DNA from: Criibacterium bergeronii
GTDB taxonomy: Bacteria; Bacillota; Clostridia; Peptostreptococcales; Filifactoraceae
Length of the DNA: 42,750 bases
Assembly: GCF_001693775.2 (NCBI RefSeq)
Contig: NZ_MBEW02000016.1
Span: 1-42,750, forward strand
Reading direction: 5' to 3'
In this document: positions 27,710 through 35,695 of the stretch, in pieces
How the letters are laid out: the number at the start of each line of letters is the position of its first letter
Numbering within the stretch: position 1 is the first letter of the stretch
The notes under the pieces: model-generated
Seen by the model: only the letters and a program-made list of their open reading frames with translations
Database searches by the model: none
What the model was told of the DNA's origin: nothing
Translations under genes and position numbers: made by a program

Positions 27710-29773
27710 TCAGGATATTATTTTAAATTTTGCTACTTCCTTTTGAAGGTCTTCTGATATTTTGGCTAAATCTTCTGATGATTTTCTTATATTTTCCATT
27801 GATTGAGCCTGTGTATCCATTGAGGCACTCGCTTGTTGCGTTGCCGCCGCATTTTCTTCGGAGATTGCCGATAAGTCTTGTATAATATTTATTAGATTTG
27901 CGTTGCTTTTTACAATCTGTTCTGAAAGTTTTCCTACTTTTTGTATGAATTTTTCGGCATCCTCTATGGAAGCTGACATTTCCATAAAATTATTATTTGT
28001 TTCTTGAGCTTTTTGGTTTTGCGTTTTTACAATTTTTGAACTTCCTTCTATGGTGTTTACCGCGAGTTTTGTTCTTTCTCTGAGTTCATTTATTACTTTT
28101 TTTATGTCGTTTGTAAATCCGGCGGATTGTTCGGCTAATTTTCTTATCTCTTCTGCAACCACTGCAAAGCCTTTTCCAACTTCACCGGCTCTTGCGGCTT
28201 CGATTGCGGCGTTGAGTGCCAATAGGTTGGTCTGGTCGGATATTGACTCGATCATTTCGCTGGCTTTTGATATTTCTTCGGCACTTTTATTTGCGTTCAA
28301 TATTACGTCTGTGATCTCATCACTTGCTCTGCTGCTTTCTTTTATGGAGTTTTGCAATTCTGATATCGTTCTGTTTCCCGCGTCTTTCTTTTCTTTAATT
28401 AAATACACCGAGCCTAATACGTTCTCAAACGCACTTAACATTTCTCCAAGAAGAAGGTTATTATCTTCGACGCTCATAGCTGCATCTTGTGTTTCCTGTG
28501 CCTGATTTGTTGCTCCATTTGCAATGTTTGAAACGGCACCTGATACTTCATTTGCTGAAAGAACGGTGGATTCGACAATTTCTTTAAGTTTTTGTGATGT
28601 GCTTGCTGTGTTATTGGAATGTTCGTTTATTTTGATTATTGTAGATTTAATGTTTTCCGCCATCCGCTTTATTCCTTTTGACATATCTCCAAGCTCATCG
28701 TTTCTGTCAATATAATCATTGTCGATTTCTATATTGAGATTACCGTTTGACAGTTTCAGCACTTCTTCGATAACTTTTTTAATCGGCTTTGTAATTGATT
28801 TTGAAACCAGATTGGATATCAAAAGGATTATTATTAATACCGCAATGGAAACTAAAATTATAAGGTTTTGTAAATTTGCGAGGTCTTTTAATATATAGTG
28901 TTCAAGTTTTGCCGTACACATAAACAGATCGGTGTTTTTTATAGGCTCGTAATTAAGGATATAGTCTTTGCCGTTAATCGTCTTTTCAACGGTATTTGTA
29001 TGCCCCTGCACCATATCGGATACTAAGCTTTGAAGCTCTTCATATCCTTGTATGCTGTCGCTTATGTAGTTTTTCATATTCTTAACCAATTCTATGTCGT
29101 TATGTGCGATTATGCTTCCGTTTTTATCGACTACAAATGTAAAGTCTTGCGGAGTATCTGTATTTTTGTTTATAATGATGTTATTAAATTCAAGTGAATC
29201 GTAGACCGCTCCAAGTACACCGACCATGTTTTTTGTGGAATCTCCGTCTTCGTATATCGGGGTTGTGATTATTGTGTTTAATTTTTTGTCGCCTTCGTTA
29301 AGCAGTGGATTAGCTATTATGCTTTTGTTTTCTTTTATTGTACTTATAAAATTAGGCTTGTCTTTTAAATTGAATGTTATATCAGTATTTGGAACGAATG
29401 AATCTCCATTCATATAGGATATTTGAAAGTCAACTTTTTCGCCTTTATTTTCAAAAACTTTTGCCCTTAGTCCAAGTGCTTTTTCTTGCCTTTCTTTGTT
29501 CATTGAGTATATATCAGCATCTGCGGCTAACTGTTCCAGCATTGTGGTTTTTTCTTTAAGTTTTGAAGAAAAAAGCAGTGCCTGCTCATCGGTGATGGCG
29601 TTTATGTAAGATTTGCTGTTATCCAGGATGATTTTTCTCAAAAATACGGATAACCCTATGACTGATATAAGTATTGCAACGAATACCACTGCTGAATAGG
29701 TTATGCTTATTTTTTTCCCGATGCTTTTAAAATTAAATACATGTCTTCCTGTCAGATTCTTGTTTACTTTCAT
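27710..29773 (-). CDS. Methyl-accepting chemotaxis protein 4 (dCACHE sensor), between IS copies
   Basis: Chemoreceptor of 687 residues: TM1 about 25-45, a CACHE-type sensor about 50-290 (with [20 protein letters not shown] and [16 protein letters not shown]), TM2 about 298-318, HAMP about 320-375 and the signalling coiled coil. The tip reads [20 protein letters not shown] followed by EVGKGF, where the other three have EAGKGF. AAAGGA eight bases upstream supports ATG 29773. Codon use is visibly richer in CCG, GCG, GGC and CGG than in neighbours, and the gene is bracketed by two IS630 remnants. Both observations suggest later arrival than the rest. Confidence 0.92.
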   Translation of the reverse strand: MKVNKNLTGRHVFNFKSIGKKISITYSAVVFVAILISVIGLSVFLRKIILDNSKSYINAITDEQALLFSSKLKEKTTMLEQLAADADIYSMNKERQEKALGLRAKVFENKGEKVDFQISYMNGDSFVPNTDITFNLKDKPNFISTIKENKSIIANPLLNEGDKKLNTIITTPIYEDGDSTKNMVGVLGAVYDSLEFNNIIINKNTDTPQDFTFVVDKNGSIIAHNDIELVKNMKNYISDSIQGYEELQSLVSDMVQGHTNTVEKTINGKDYILNYEPIKNTDLFMCTAKLEHYILKDLANLQNLIILVSIAVLIIILLISNLVSKSITKPIKKVIEEVLKLSNGNLNIEIDNDYIDRNDELGDMSKGIKRMAENIKSTIIKINEHSNNTASTSQKLKEIVESTVLSANEVSGAVSNIANGATNQAQETQDAAMSVEDNNLLLGEMLSAFENVLGSVYLIKEKKDAGNRTISELQNSIKESSRASDEITDVILNANKSAEEISKASEMIESISDQTNLLALNAAIEAARAGEVGKGFAVVAEEIRKLAEQSAGFTNDIKKVINELRERTKLAVNTIEGSSKIVKTQNQKAQETNNNFMEMSASIEDAEKFIQKVGKLSEQIVKSNANLINIIQDLSAISEENAAATQQASASMDTQAQSMENIRKSSEDLAKISEDLQKEVAKFKIIS

Positions 29774-29910
29774 TTTTCTGTCCTTTCAAACTTTACGGCA
29801 ATGTAAAAAACAACACGCCCGAATTTCGCTATAAAAACGCTGTATCAAAGATTGAAACATTTCAAAGCATTTTTAAACAAAAACAGCAGTGTTTTCTTAA
29901 TTCATCTATT

Positions 29911-29939
29911 ATTATACAGCCAAACATTCGGAAAATCAA
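29911..29939 (-). promoter_or_regulatory. Sigma-A-like promoter of chemoreceptor 4
   Basis: On the minus strand TTGATT (29939-29934) and TATAAT (29916-29911) have a 17-base spacer. They leave an untranslated leader of roughly 130 bases before ATG 29773. No known riboswitch is recognised in the leader. The rest of the 29940-30120 gap shows nothing convincing. Confidence 0.6.
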
Positions 29940-30120
29940 CACAAACATCAAAATGTTTCCGTAAGCGGGCAGACATGTAATTCAAAACATCTATATAAAC
30001 ACGCTCACAACTTACACGAGAACAAATCTGTTATGGTGATACACGTTTATCATTGTGATTTAAGAGTATATAGAGAATGAAATAAAAAAATCTTATTTAT
30101 AAATTCGCAATTCGGGTATA

Positions 30121-30507
30121 ATACTGAAATACATTAAAATTTATAGTATAATATAAAATATAAAAAAATATACGAAATAACAGAAAAAGAATATGAACAA
30201 GATATGATACTATTAATATGTGATGGAGCAAGTTGGCACAAATCAAAAGGGCTAAAAATATCAAAAAACATCAAAATAATACACATACCTCCATATACAC
30301 CGGAAATAAATCCCATAGAACAGATATGCAAATAAATCCGACAAATGGGATTCAAGAATGAAGTATTTAAGACATTAAAAGACGTAATTGATAGATTATG
30401 TGAAACAATAAATCAACTTACAAAAGATATGGTAAAAAGTATTACATTAAGAAATTGGATACGTGAGATATAAAATATATGCTACAATATTTAACGTACT
30501 TTAGTAT
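30121..30507 (+). mobile_element. IS630-family remnant, copy 2 (internally deleted, MITE-like)
   Basis: A 387-base derivative with TA on both sides (30119-30120 and 30508-30509). Its left about 80 bases correspond to 26453-26534 of copy 1 with about six differences. The remainder (30196-30509) is identical over 314 bases to 27245-27558. The junction falls on a shared CAAG, so about 716 bases of transposase were lost by a short-homology deletion. It keeps both terminal inverted repeats and could in principle be moved in trans. Confidence 0.88.
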
Positions 30508-30562
30508 TACAAGACTTGAAACATTTATTTGGATTTTACCTACTACGAAAATATCAAGATAT

Positions 30563-31921
30563 TTATTTGTCTAAAGATACTAAATTTCTTCTAATAATTT
30601 TATGTGTACTATAAAAATATATGGCTAAAATAGCAAAAGTATAAACAGATATTAGATAATAAGCTCTTGGAGTAAACTCCACATACGAAAAAGGAAGTCC
30701 GGTAATTTTTTCCATGGAAAAATAGAAAAAATCATATATTGCATTAACTATATTTGCCAAAATTTTAGATAAAAATGGTATCGGATACAAAAATATTGAA
30801 CTGATTAAAAATGGATAGGAAAATGAAACCAGCGGTACAGCTATCAGATTTGTAAGTATACTGTAAGTAGCAACGCCTTTAAATACTACAGCCACATACA
30901 CAAATGTCAAAACTTGTGCGGAAATTGTCATTGAAATTAGTGCAAAAACAGCTTTGATGTACTTATTGGCCATTTTTCTTGTGAAAAACTTATAGATTTT
31001 GCTGTAAAACATCGCTATGGAAAAAACCGACAAGAGTGACAGGATAAAGCCAGCGTCAAACAATATATACGGGTTTAAAATCATGTAGACAGTCGATAGC
31101 AAAAATCCTATCGAATATACGTCATATTTTTTATTCAAATAAATGCTTGCTATATATGTAATGTAAAAGATATACGCTCTGACACATGGACTTGCAAACC
31201 CTATTAATGCCACATAAAAAAAGGTCAATGCCGCAGAAGTAAAATATCTTGATTTCACCGGCAGAAAAAACAGCAAGCTAAAAAATATACCTGAAAAAAC
31301 AATTATGTGAAAGCCTGATATACTTATCAAATGGTTTATACCGGCTAATTGATAAAGCCCTCTTTGCTCAGAATTTATAAACCCTCTGTCCGCTGTAATT
31401 AAGGCTCTTAAAATCCCGTTGTGCTTAAAATATATGCGGTCTATAGTTTTATTTAGGTTTTCTCTTATTTTTAGTATGTATATATACGGATTGGATTTGT
31501 AGCCGATTTTTTCTATTTTGTTTGCTTTTAATGTATAATCATACCCCTTGGATTTTAGGTATAGATTGTAACTAATTGCTGATGATGTGATTACATATTT
31601 ATTTTCAGTATACAAATTAGGTTTATGTATTTTTTTACCTTTGTTTTCAGCTCTGTTATCTGTCAAAAGTCCGCTAACCTTTAGTACATCTCCGGCTTTA
31701 TATTTTTTTTTGGCAAAAATTAAATTTATAACTGTATCTTCACAATAAATCGTCACACTGCTATTTTTTACTCTTACCTCTTTTACAGTTACTATCTTAT
31801 CCTTGACATTTTGATTTGGCTCAAATTTTTTGAGGTCATATCTTAAATATATGATTGTTAAAAGAAAAGAAAAAATAAATATAATAACCGCTGGATGTCT
31901 TAGTTCAAATTTTCTTAACAT
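30563..31921 (-). CDS. ComEC/Rec2-like membrane protein without metallo-beta-lactamase domain
   Basis: The ComEC family forms the membrane channel for DNA uptake. The 452-residue product has an N-terminal DUF4131/OB-like region (about 1-160, with two TM segments and SSVTIYCEDTVINL) and a competence domain (about 170-440, many TM helices) with LRALITADRGFI, the hallmark INHLISISGFHIIVFSG, and GFASPCVRAYIFYI. The family's C-terminal metallo-beta-lactamase-like nuclease domain is absent, making it much shorter than the usual 700-800 residues. I choose ATG 31921 over an in-frame TTG at 31933, which overlaps the AAGGA site. Whether it is a natural short homologue or a truncated gene is open; an IS remnant lies 55 bases past its stop. 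Confidence 0.82.
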   Translation of the reverse strand: MLRKFELRHPAVIIFIFSFLLTIIYLRYDLKKFEPNQNVKDKIVTVKEVRVKNSSVTIYCEDTVINLIFAKKKYKAGDVLKVSGLLTDNRAENKGKKIHKPNLYTENKYVITSSAISYNLYLKSKGYDYTLKANKIEKIGYKSNPYIYILKIRENLNKTIDRIYFKHNGILRALITADRGFINSEQRGLYQLAGINHLISISGFHIIVFSGIFFSLLFFLPVKSRYFTSAALTFFYVALIGFASPCVRAYIFYITYIASIYLNKKYDVYSIGFLLSTVYMILNPYILFDAGFILSLLSVFSIAMFYSKIYKFFTRKMANKYIKAVFALISMTISAQVLTFVYVAVVFKGVATYSILTNLIAVPLVSFSYPFLISSIFLYPIPFLSKILANIVNAIYDFFYFSMEKITGLPFSYVEFTPRAYYLISVYTFAILAIYFYSTHKIIRRNLVSLDK

Positions 31922-32054
31922 TTTCAAATACAATCCTTAATGTTAAATTAAAATATGTTGCAGCTTTAAAATCCAATTGTCATCTATTATAGCATATTGA
32001 AAAAAGCTATGCTATAATAATATATATTATATTAATAAAATAGTAGGTGCTGTT

Positions 32055-32261
32055 ATAGAATATTTAGCATATCTTTTCATCGCAGGATTTTTAAACATTA
32101 TTATACAGTTTTTTGTAATAAATTTTTACACAGTTCCTATAATGTTAGCTGTTGACGGCACAATATTATTATGTCTTTTTAAACAGATAATTAAAGACGT
32201 TGTCAATAAAAGTTCTAACCGTTATAAAAAACAGGTATTGCCTTTTGGCAATACCTGCTAA
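32055..32261 (+). CDS. Possible small membrane protein without canonical start codon
   Basis: A 68-codon frame between the ComEC-like gene and rpmA, reading EYLAYLFIAGFLNIIIQFFV, then a second hydrophobic segment and KQIIKDVVNKSSNRYKK. AGGTG at 32045-32049 is ideally placed for the codon at 32055, but that codon is ATA. No ATG, GTG or TTG precedes it in frame. TATAAT at 32013-32018 could be a promoter -10. The last codons run through the rpmA terminator stem, so the natural C-terminus may have been lost. It may be a gene with a mutated start, or chance. Confidence 0.3.
   Translation: MEYLAYLFIAGFLNIIIQFFVINFYTVPIMLAVDGTILLCLFKQIIKDVVNKSSNRYKKQVLPFGNTC
32225..32257 (-). terminator. Terminator of the rplU-prp-rpmA operon
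   Basis: CAGGTATTGCC (32232-32242) pairs with GGCAATACCTG (32247-32257). The A-run at 32225-32231 gives a T-run on the minus strand, 15 bases past the rpmA stop. Confidence 0.9.
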
Positions 32262-32271
32262 TGTTTTCAAA

Positions 32272-32556
32272 CTAAGCTTCTTTAGCGTAAACGCTAACTT
32301 TTTTTCTTTTTAAATCTTTCTTTTCAAATTTTACTACTCCATCAACCATAGCAAATAAAGTATCGTCTTTACCAAGACCTACGTTAGTTCCCGGATGGAT
32401 TTTTGTACCTCTTTGTCTAACTATGATAGAGCCTGCTGTAACTAGTTGTCCATCACCGGTTTTAACTCCTAGTCTTTTAGAATGAGAGTCTCTGCCGTTC
32501 TTTGATGAACCAACACCCTTTTTACTAGCAAAAAGCTGTAAGTTAATCTTTATCAT
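32272..32556 (-). CDS. rpmA: 50S ribosomal protein L27 with Prp-cleaved N-terminus
   Basis: L27 lies next to the peptidyl-transferase centre of the 50S subunit. The 94-residue product begins [18 protein letters not shown]. The first nine residues are the extension found in Firmicutes, removed by the Prp protease between Phe9 and Ala10 so that the mature N-terminus can reach the tRNA ends. The remainder is typical ([31 protein letters not shown]). Its ATG overlaps the prp stop by 4 bases, so translation is probably coupled to the protease that matures it. Confidence 0.97.
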   Translation of the reverse strand: MIKINLQLFASKKGVGSSKNGRDSHSKRLGVKTGDGQLVTAGSIIVRQRGTKIHPGTNVGLGKDDTLFAMVDGVVKFEKKDLKRKKVSVYAKEA

Positions 32557-32897
32557 ATTTCCACCTCCTCAAAGTTAAGTGAAATATTATTCTCGTATTG
32601 TTCCTGCAAATCTCTAAAGCTAACTTCTAACATTTGAGTTAAGGTATCTAGCTTTATCTGCTGAATATTGTCAACTTTTTGTGGTACATCGATAGTAATT
32701 TGACCGGTCTTTTCATCCACTGTGAAAAAATCGTCTCTGTTATCCAGTGCAAGTATCATTGAATTGACTACTGCTTGAGATAATACAGATACTGCCGCAC
32801 AAACTATATCTTTACCATAGTCGGCATAATTAGCGTGATTACTTATCTGCAAGTTTGTTATCTTGTTATTAGTTTTCTTAATATTAATTTTAATCAT
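32553..32897 (-). CDS. prp: Ribosomal-processing cysteine protease Prp
   Basis: Cysteine protease (YsxB family) that trims the L27 extension. The 114-residue product has the expected catalytic His21 in [10 protein letters not shown] and Cys33 in DIVCAAVS, inside the conserved block [17 protein letters not shown]. A small alpha/beta domain follows. It sits between rplU (5 bases after its stop) and rpmA (4-base overlap), the conserved Firmicute order, which ties protease and substrate in one transcript. Confidence 0.96.
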   Translation of the reverse strand: MIKINIKKTNNKITNLQISNHANYADYGKDIVCAAVSVLSQAVVNSMILALDNRDDFFTVDEKTGQITIDVPQKVDNIQQIKLDTLTQMLEVSFRDLQEQYENNISLNFEEVEI

Positions 32898-32902
32898 ATC
32901 AA

Positions 32903-33208
32903 CTATGCTTCGATTTTTTCTATCTGTATTTTAGTGAAAGGTTGTCTATGACCTTTTTTTCTACGATAGTCTTTTTTAGCTTTGTATTTGAAAACTATAA
33001 TCTTCTTGCCTTTGCCATGTTCTACAACTTTAGCAACGACTTTAGCAGATTTTACATCTTCTCCTGCTTTAACGTCTCCGTCATTTGATACTGCTAGTAC
33101 CTCTACTTCTACAGTATCGCCTTCGTTTGCGTTAAGCTTTTCAACTTCTAGTACATCGCCTTCATTTACCATGTACTGTTTACCGCCAGTTTTGATTATT
33201 GCGTACAT
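32903..33208 (-). CDS. rplU: 50S ribosomal protein L21
   Basis: A 101-residue L21, which binds 23S rRNA domain II. It begins [14 protein letters not shown] and ends in the basic [22 protein letters not shown] start at ATG 33208: AGGAGGTG is seven bases upstream, and the open frame extending 23 codons further upstream covers a hairpin leader rather than coding sequence. First gene of the rplU-prp-rpmA operon, driven by the promoter at 33307-33335. Confidence 0.97.
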   Translation of the reverse strand: MYAIIKTGGKQYMVNEGDVLEVEKLNANEGDTVEVEVLAVSNDGDVKAGEDVKSAKVVAKVVEHGKGKKIIVFKYKAKKDYRRKKGHRQPFTKIQIEKIEA

Positions 33209-33300
33209 TTTTACACCTCCTGTTTTTTCAAGTCTCGCCACGATTGGTCTTGCCAAGATGGCAATGTTATATATCACCTAATCTATGTGCGGAAATATAC
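33209..33300 (-). promoter_or_regulatory. Untranslated leader of rplU (possible L21 leader RNA)
   Basis: About 90 bases separate the predicted start of transcription from ATG 33208. They contain a perfect TTGCCA-TCT-TGGCAA hairpin (33250-33264) and a second GC-rich stretch (ATCGTGGCGAG on the minus strand). Firmicute rplU genes often carry an autoregulatory L21 leader. Assignment to that family is inference from position and hairpin, not a motif match. Confidence 0.45.
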
Positions 33301-33306
33301 TCGTAC

Positions 33307-33335
33307 AATATACTACAAAATTCTCTTGTTGTCAA
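33307..33335 (-). promoter_or_regulatory. Sigma-A promoter of rplU-prp-rpmA
   Basis: Minus strand TTGACA (33335-33330), 17 bases, TATATT (33312-33307): a near-consensus pair, as expected for a ribosomal operon. Confidence 0.8.
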
Positions 33336-33760
33336 ACGAATTTTTTATAAATTGCATAGTTTATGATTTTAATTAATATATTAATTTTTACCAAATGTCA
33401 CTTGTTCCGTTATATTAAACCTCTATTTTTTCTTTATATAAAATAGTTGTTGTTGTTTTTAAAGTAATCTTATGCCCTGTCTATATCTCAATGTATAAAA
33501 TATTATGTGCAAAGTTTTTTTACTATTATACGTATTATCTGATATATAAGTCAAAATTTTTATATAGAAAACATTATTTTCCCATAAAAAGAAAAATTGT
33601 GTGATGTTTTTTGCAAAAGTTTTATTTTTTGTCATTAGTTAATTTTCTTTTAAACTATTAGATGTATATTATCAATATAGCTTAAAATCAATTTACTTTT
33701 TATTTTGTGGGTATAATGTTATAATAAAATAAATTTATTTAATTATCGAAAGGATATACT
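33336..33760. other. AT-rich divergent intergenic region
   Basis: About 425 bases between the divergent rplU promoter and the thioredoxin-like gene. No coding frame, repeat or structured RNA stands out. TATAAT-like hexamers occur at 33712-33717 and 33720-33725, suitable for the gene on +, without a clear -35. Confidence 0.4.
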
Positions 33761-34018
33761 ATGAAAAAAATACAACTGTTTACTGCTGATTGGTGTCCTC
33801 ATTGCTCACACGCAAAGGCTTGGATAAAAGAATTGCAGCAGCAAAATCCTGAGTATGCAAAGCTTGATATACAGACAATAGATGTAGACCATCAAAAAGA
33901 AAAATTAGAGGGGTTACATTTTGAGTACATTCCTACTTTTTACATTGATGGTGAAAAGGTAGTAGAGGGTGCAACTCAAAAGGAGCAAGTTAAAAGCGTT
34001 TTGGATAAAGCGTTATAA
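33761..34018 (+). CDS. Small thioredoxin/glutaredoxin-fold protein (CPHC)
   Basis: An 85-residue thioredoxin-fold protein with the redox motif CPHC (Cys12, Cys15) in FTADWCPHCSHAKAW and the cis-Pro stretch EYIPTFYIDGEKV. The length is nearer glutaredoxin or minimal thioredoxin than the usual 105-residue thioredoxin. It has no signal peptide, so it acts in the cytoplasm as a dithiol reductant for an unknown target. GAAAGGAT upstream supports the start. The pyrophosphatase begins 15 bases after it, so they are co-transcribed. Confidence 0.87.
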   Translation: MKKIQLFTADWCPHCSHAKAWIKELQQQNPEYAKLDIQTIDVDHQKEKLEGLHFEYIPTFYIDGEKVVEGATQKEQVKSVLDKAL

Positions 34019-34032
34019 ATTGGAGTGGGAAA

Positions 34033-35664
34033 ATGAAAACTCTTGTTTTTGGTCATAAAAATCCTGATACTGATTCAGTTTGTGCTAGCATTTCTTATGC
34101 GTACCTCAAGGACAAGCTTAACGATGCTGTCGAGCCTAGGGTTTTGGGCGAAATAAGAAACGAGGCAAAATTTGTGCTTGACTATTTTAAGGTAAAAGCT
34201 CCTGCATTTCTTGATAATGTTTGGATACAAGCGAAAGACCTTGATTATGAAAAAATTCTTCCTCTTACTTTGACATCTTCTATATATGATGCTTTTAAGA
34301 CTATGGAAAAACAAAAAATCCATACTCTTCCAATTATTGATGATGTAGGTAAATTACTTGGTATAGTTTCGATGCAAGATATCGCCTCAGGTCTGTTTTA
34401 TGCTGACTATGATGCGGTGGATTCAACTTTGTCATCACTTATTAGAACATTTTGTGATGACGAGCTAAATCTTTTTCATACACCCAAGGCTGGATTGGAT
34501 ATAGCTCTTAAAGGAAATCTTGAGGTTTTTGATTCCAATTCTTTTAGTCATAATAATTTAAATGAAGATACTGTTGTAATCTTGGAAAAAAATTATAGGC
34601 AGGATTTTTTTGAAAATTTAAATCACTCTCTTGGTCTACTGATTTTGTCAGGTATTGACAGTATTTCAGAATACGAAAAAAGTTTGATAGAAAAATATGA
34701 TATTCCTGTTTTATCCGTAAATGTAGCTATTGCAGGTGTAGTTACAAAGATTACTCAATCAAGGAGTATCGAGTCTATCATGAAAAAGAGCAATATAGTC
34801 AAGTTCACAATGGATGACTATCTCAGCGATATAAAGGACACTACTTTAAAAACTAAGTTTAGAAATTACCCATTACTAGACCATGATGGTAAGTATATCG
34901 GTTTTATAGGTAGGAGGCATTTGATAAGACCTGGTAGAAAAAATGTCATTCTTGTAGACCACAACGAATTTCATCAAAGTGCAAATGGTATTGATGAGGC
35001 AAATATTCTTGAGGTGGTCGACCATCATAGAATAGGTGGGTTCAAAACTGTTGAGCCTATACAATATATCAGCAAGACTGTAGGCTCTACCTGCACTATT
35101 ATTCATCAGATGTTTAAAGATGCGGGTATAATGATACCTTATGATATTGCCGGTTTACTGATTAGCGGTATACTTTCTGATACTCTTCATTTTAAATCTC
35201 CGACTTGCACAAAATATGATATCGATGCGGCTAATTCCCTAAACAAAATTTTAAAGCTTGACTTAGATAATTACACTAATCAAATGTTTAAGGAGGGTTC
35301 TTCTATAAAGGGTCTTAGCCTTGAGCAGATTTTAAATAATGACTTGAAAGAATTTACAATAAAAGGAAAACTGGTCGCTATTTCTCAGATATTTACTCTT
35401 GATATTGACTATATAGACAAGATCAGCGAAGAGCTTGTAGTCTATCTTGAAAAGCTGGCTGAGCAAAAGGGTTATTTCAATGTAGTCTTAGCTGTCACCG
35501 ATATAGTAAAAGAGGGTTCATATATTTATTATTATGCTGATTCTTCAGTAATTAAAAATGCTCTTGGCACTGAATCTAAGCAAGGGGTTTTTGCTCCATA
35601 TCTAGTTTCTAGAAAAAAACAAATTCTTCCTGAGCTTACTCGTGCATTTGAAGAGGCTTATTAA
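34033..35664 (+). CDS. ppaC: Manganese-dependent inorganic pyrophosphatase with CBS-DRTGG-CBS regulatory insert
   Basis: Family II (DHH) pyrophosphatase hydrolysing PPi to phosphate. The catalytic DHH domain is split by a regulatory insert: GHKNPDTDSVCASISYAY at the N-terminus supplies the metal-binding His and two Asp residues. The insert follows (about 65-300) with a CBS unit (HTLPIIDDVGKLLGIVSMQD), a DRTGG-like segment and a second CBS (YPLLDHDGKYIGFIGRRHL). Catalysis resumes with VVDHHRIGGF and ISGILSDTLHFKSPT. A DHHA2 domain finishes near 543. Such inserts bind adenine nucleotides and tune activity to energy charge in characterised clostridial enzymes. GGAG lies 9 bases before the ATG. 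Confidence 0.94.
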   Translation: MKTLVFGHKNPDTDSVCASISYAYLKDKLNDAVEPRVLGEIRNEAKFVLDYFKVKAPAFLDNVWIQAKDLDYEKILPLTLTSSIYDAFKTMEKQKIHTLPIIDDVGKLLGIVSMQDIASGLFYADYDAVDSTLSSLIRTFCDDELNLFHTPKAGLDIALKGNLEVFDSNSFSHNNLNEDTVVILEKNYRQDFFENLNHSLGLLILSGIDSISEYEKSLIEKYDIPVLSVNVAIAGVVTKITQSRSIESIMKKSNIVKFTMDDYLSDIKDTTLKTKFRNYPLLDHDGKYIGFIGRRHLIRPGRKNVILVDHNEFHQSANGIDEANILEVVDHHRIGGFKTVEPIQYISKTVGSTCTIIHQMFKDAGIMIPYDIAGLLISGILSDTLHFKSPTCTKYDIDAANSLNKILKLDLDNYTNQMFKEGSSIKGLSLEQILNNDLKEFTIKGKLVAISQIFTLDIDYIDKISEELVVYLEKLAEQKGYFNVVLAVTDIVKEGSYIYYYADSSVIKNALGTESKQGVFAPYLVSRKKQILPELTRAFEEAY

Positions 35665-35695
35665 TCAATAGAAATAAAAAATTTTAGGAGTAAAG

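Noticed and set aside
26453-30507. Active composite transposon carrying a chemoreceptor
   Set aside because: Neither IS copy encodes a working transposase and the left flank of copy 1 lacks a clean TA. At most a fossil arrangement or one moved in trans.
33209-33277. N-terminal extension of L21
   Set aside because: The in-frame extension covers a hairpin leader and the AGGAGGTG site; L21 always begins MYAII(K)TGGKQY.
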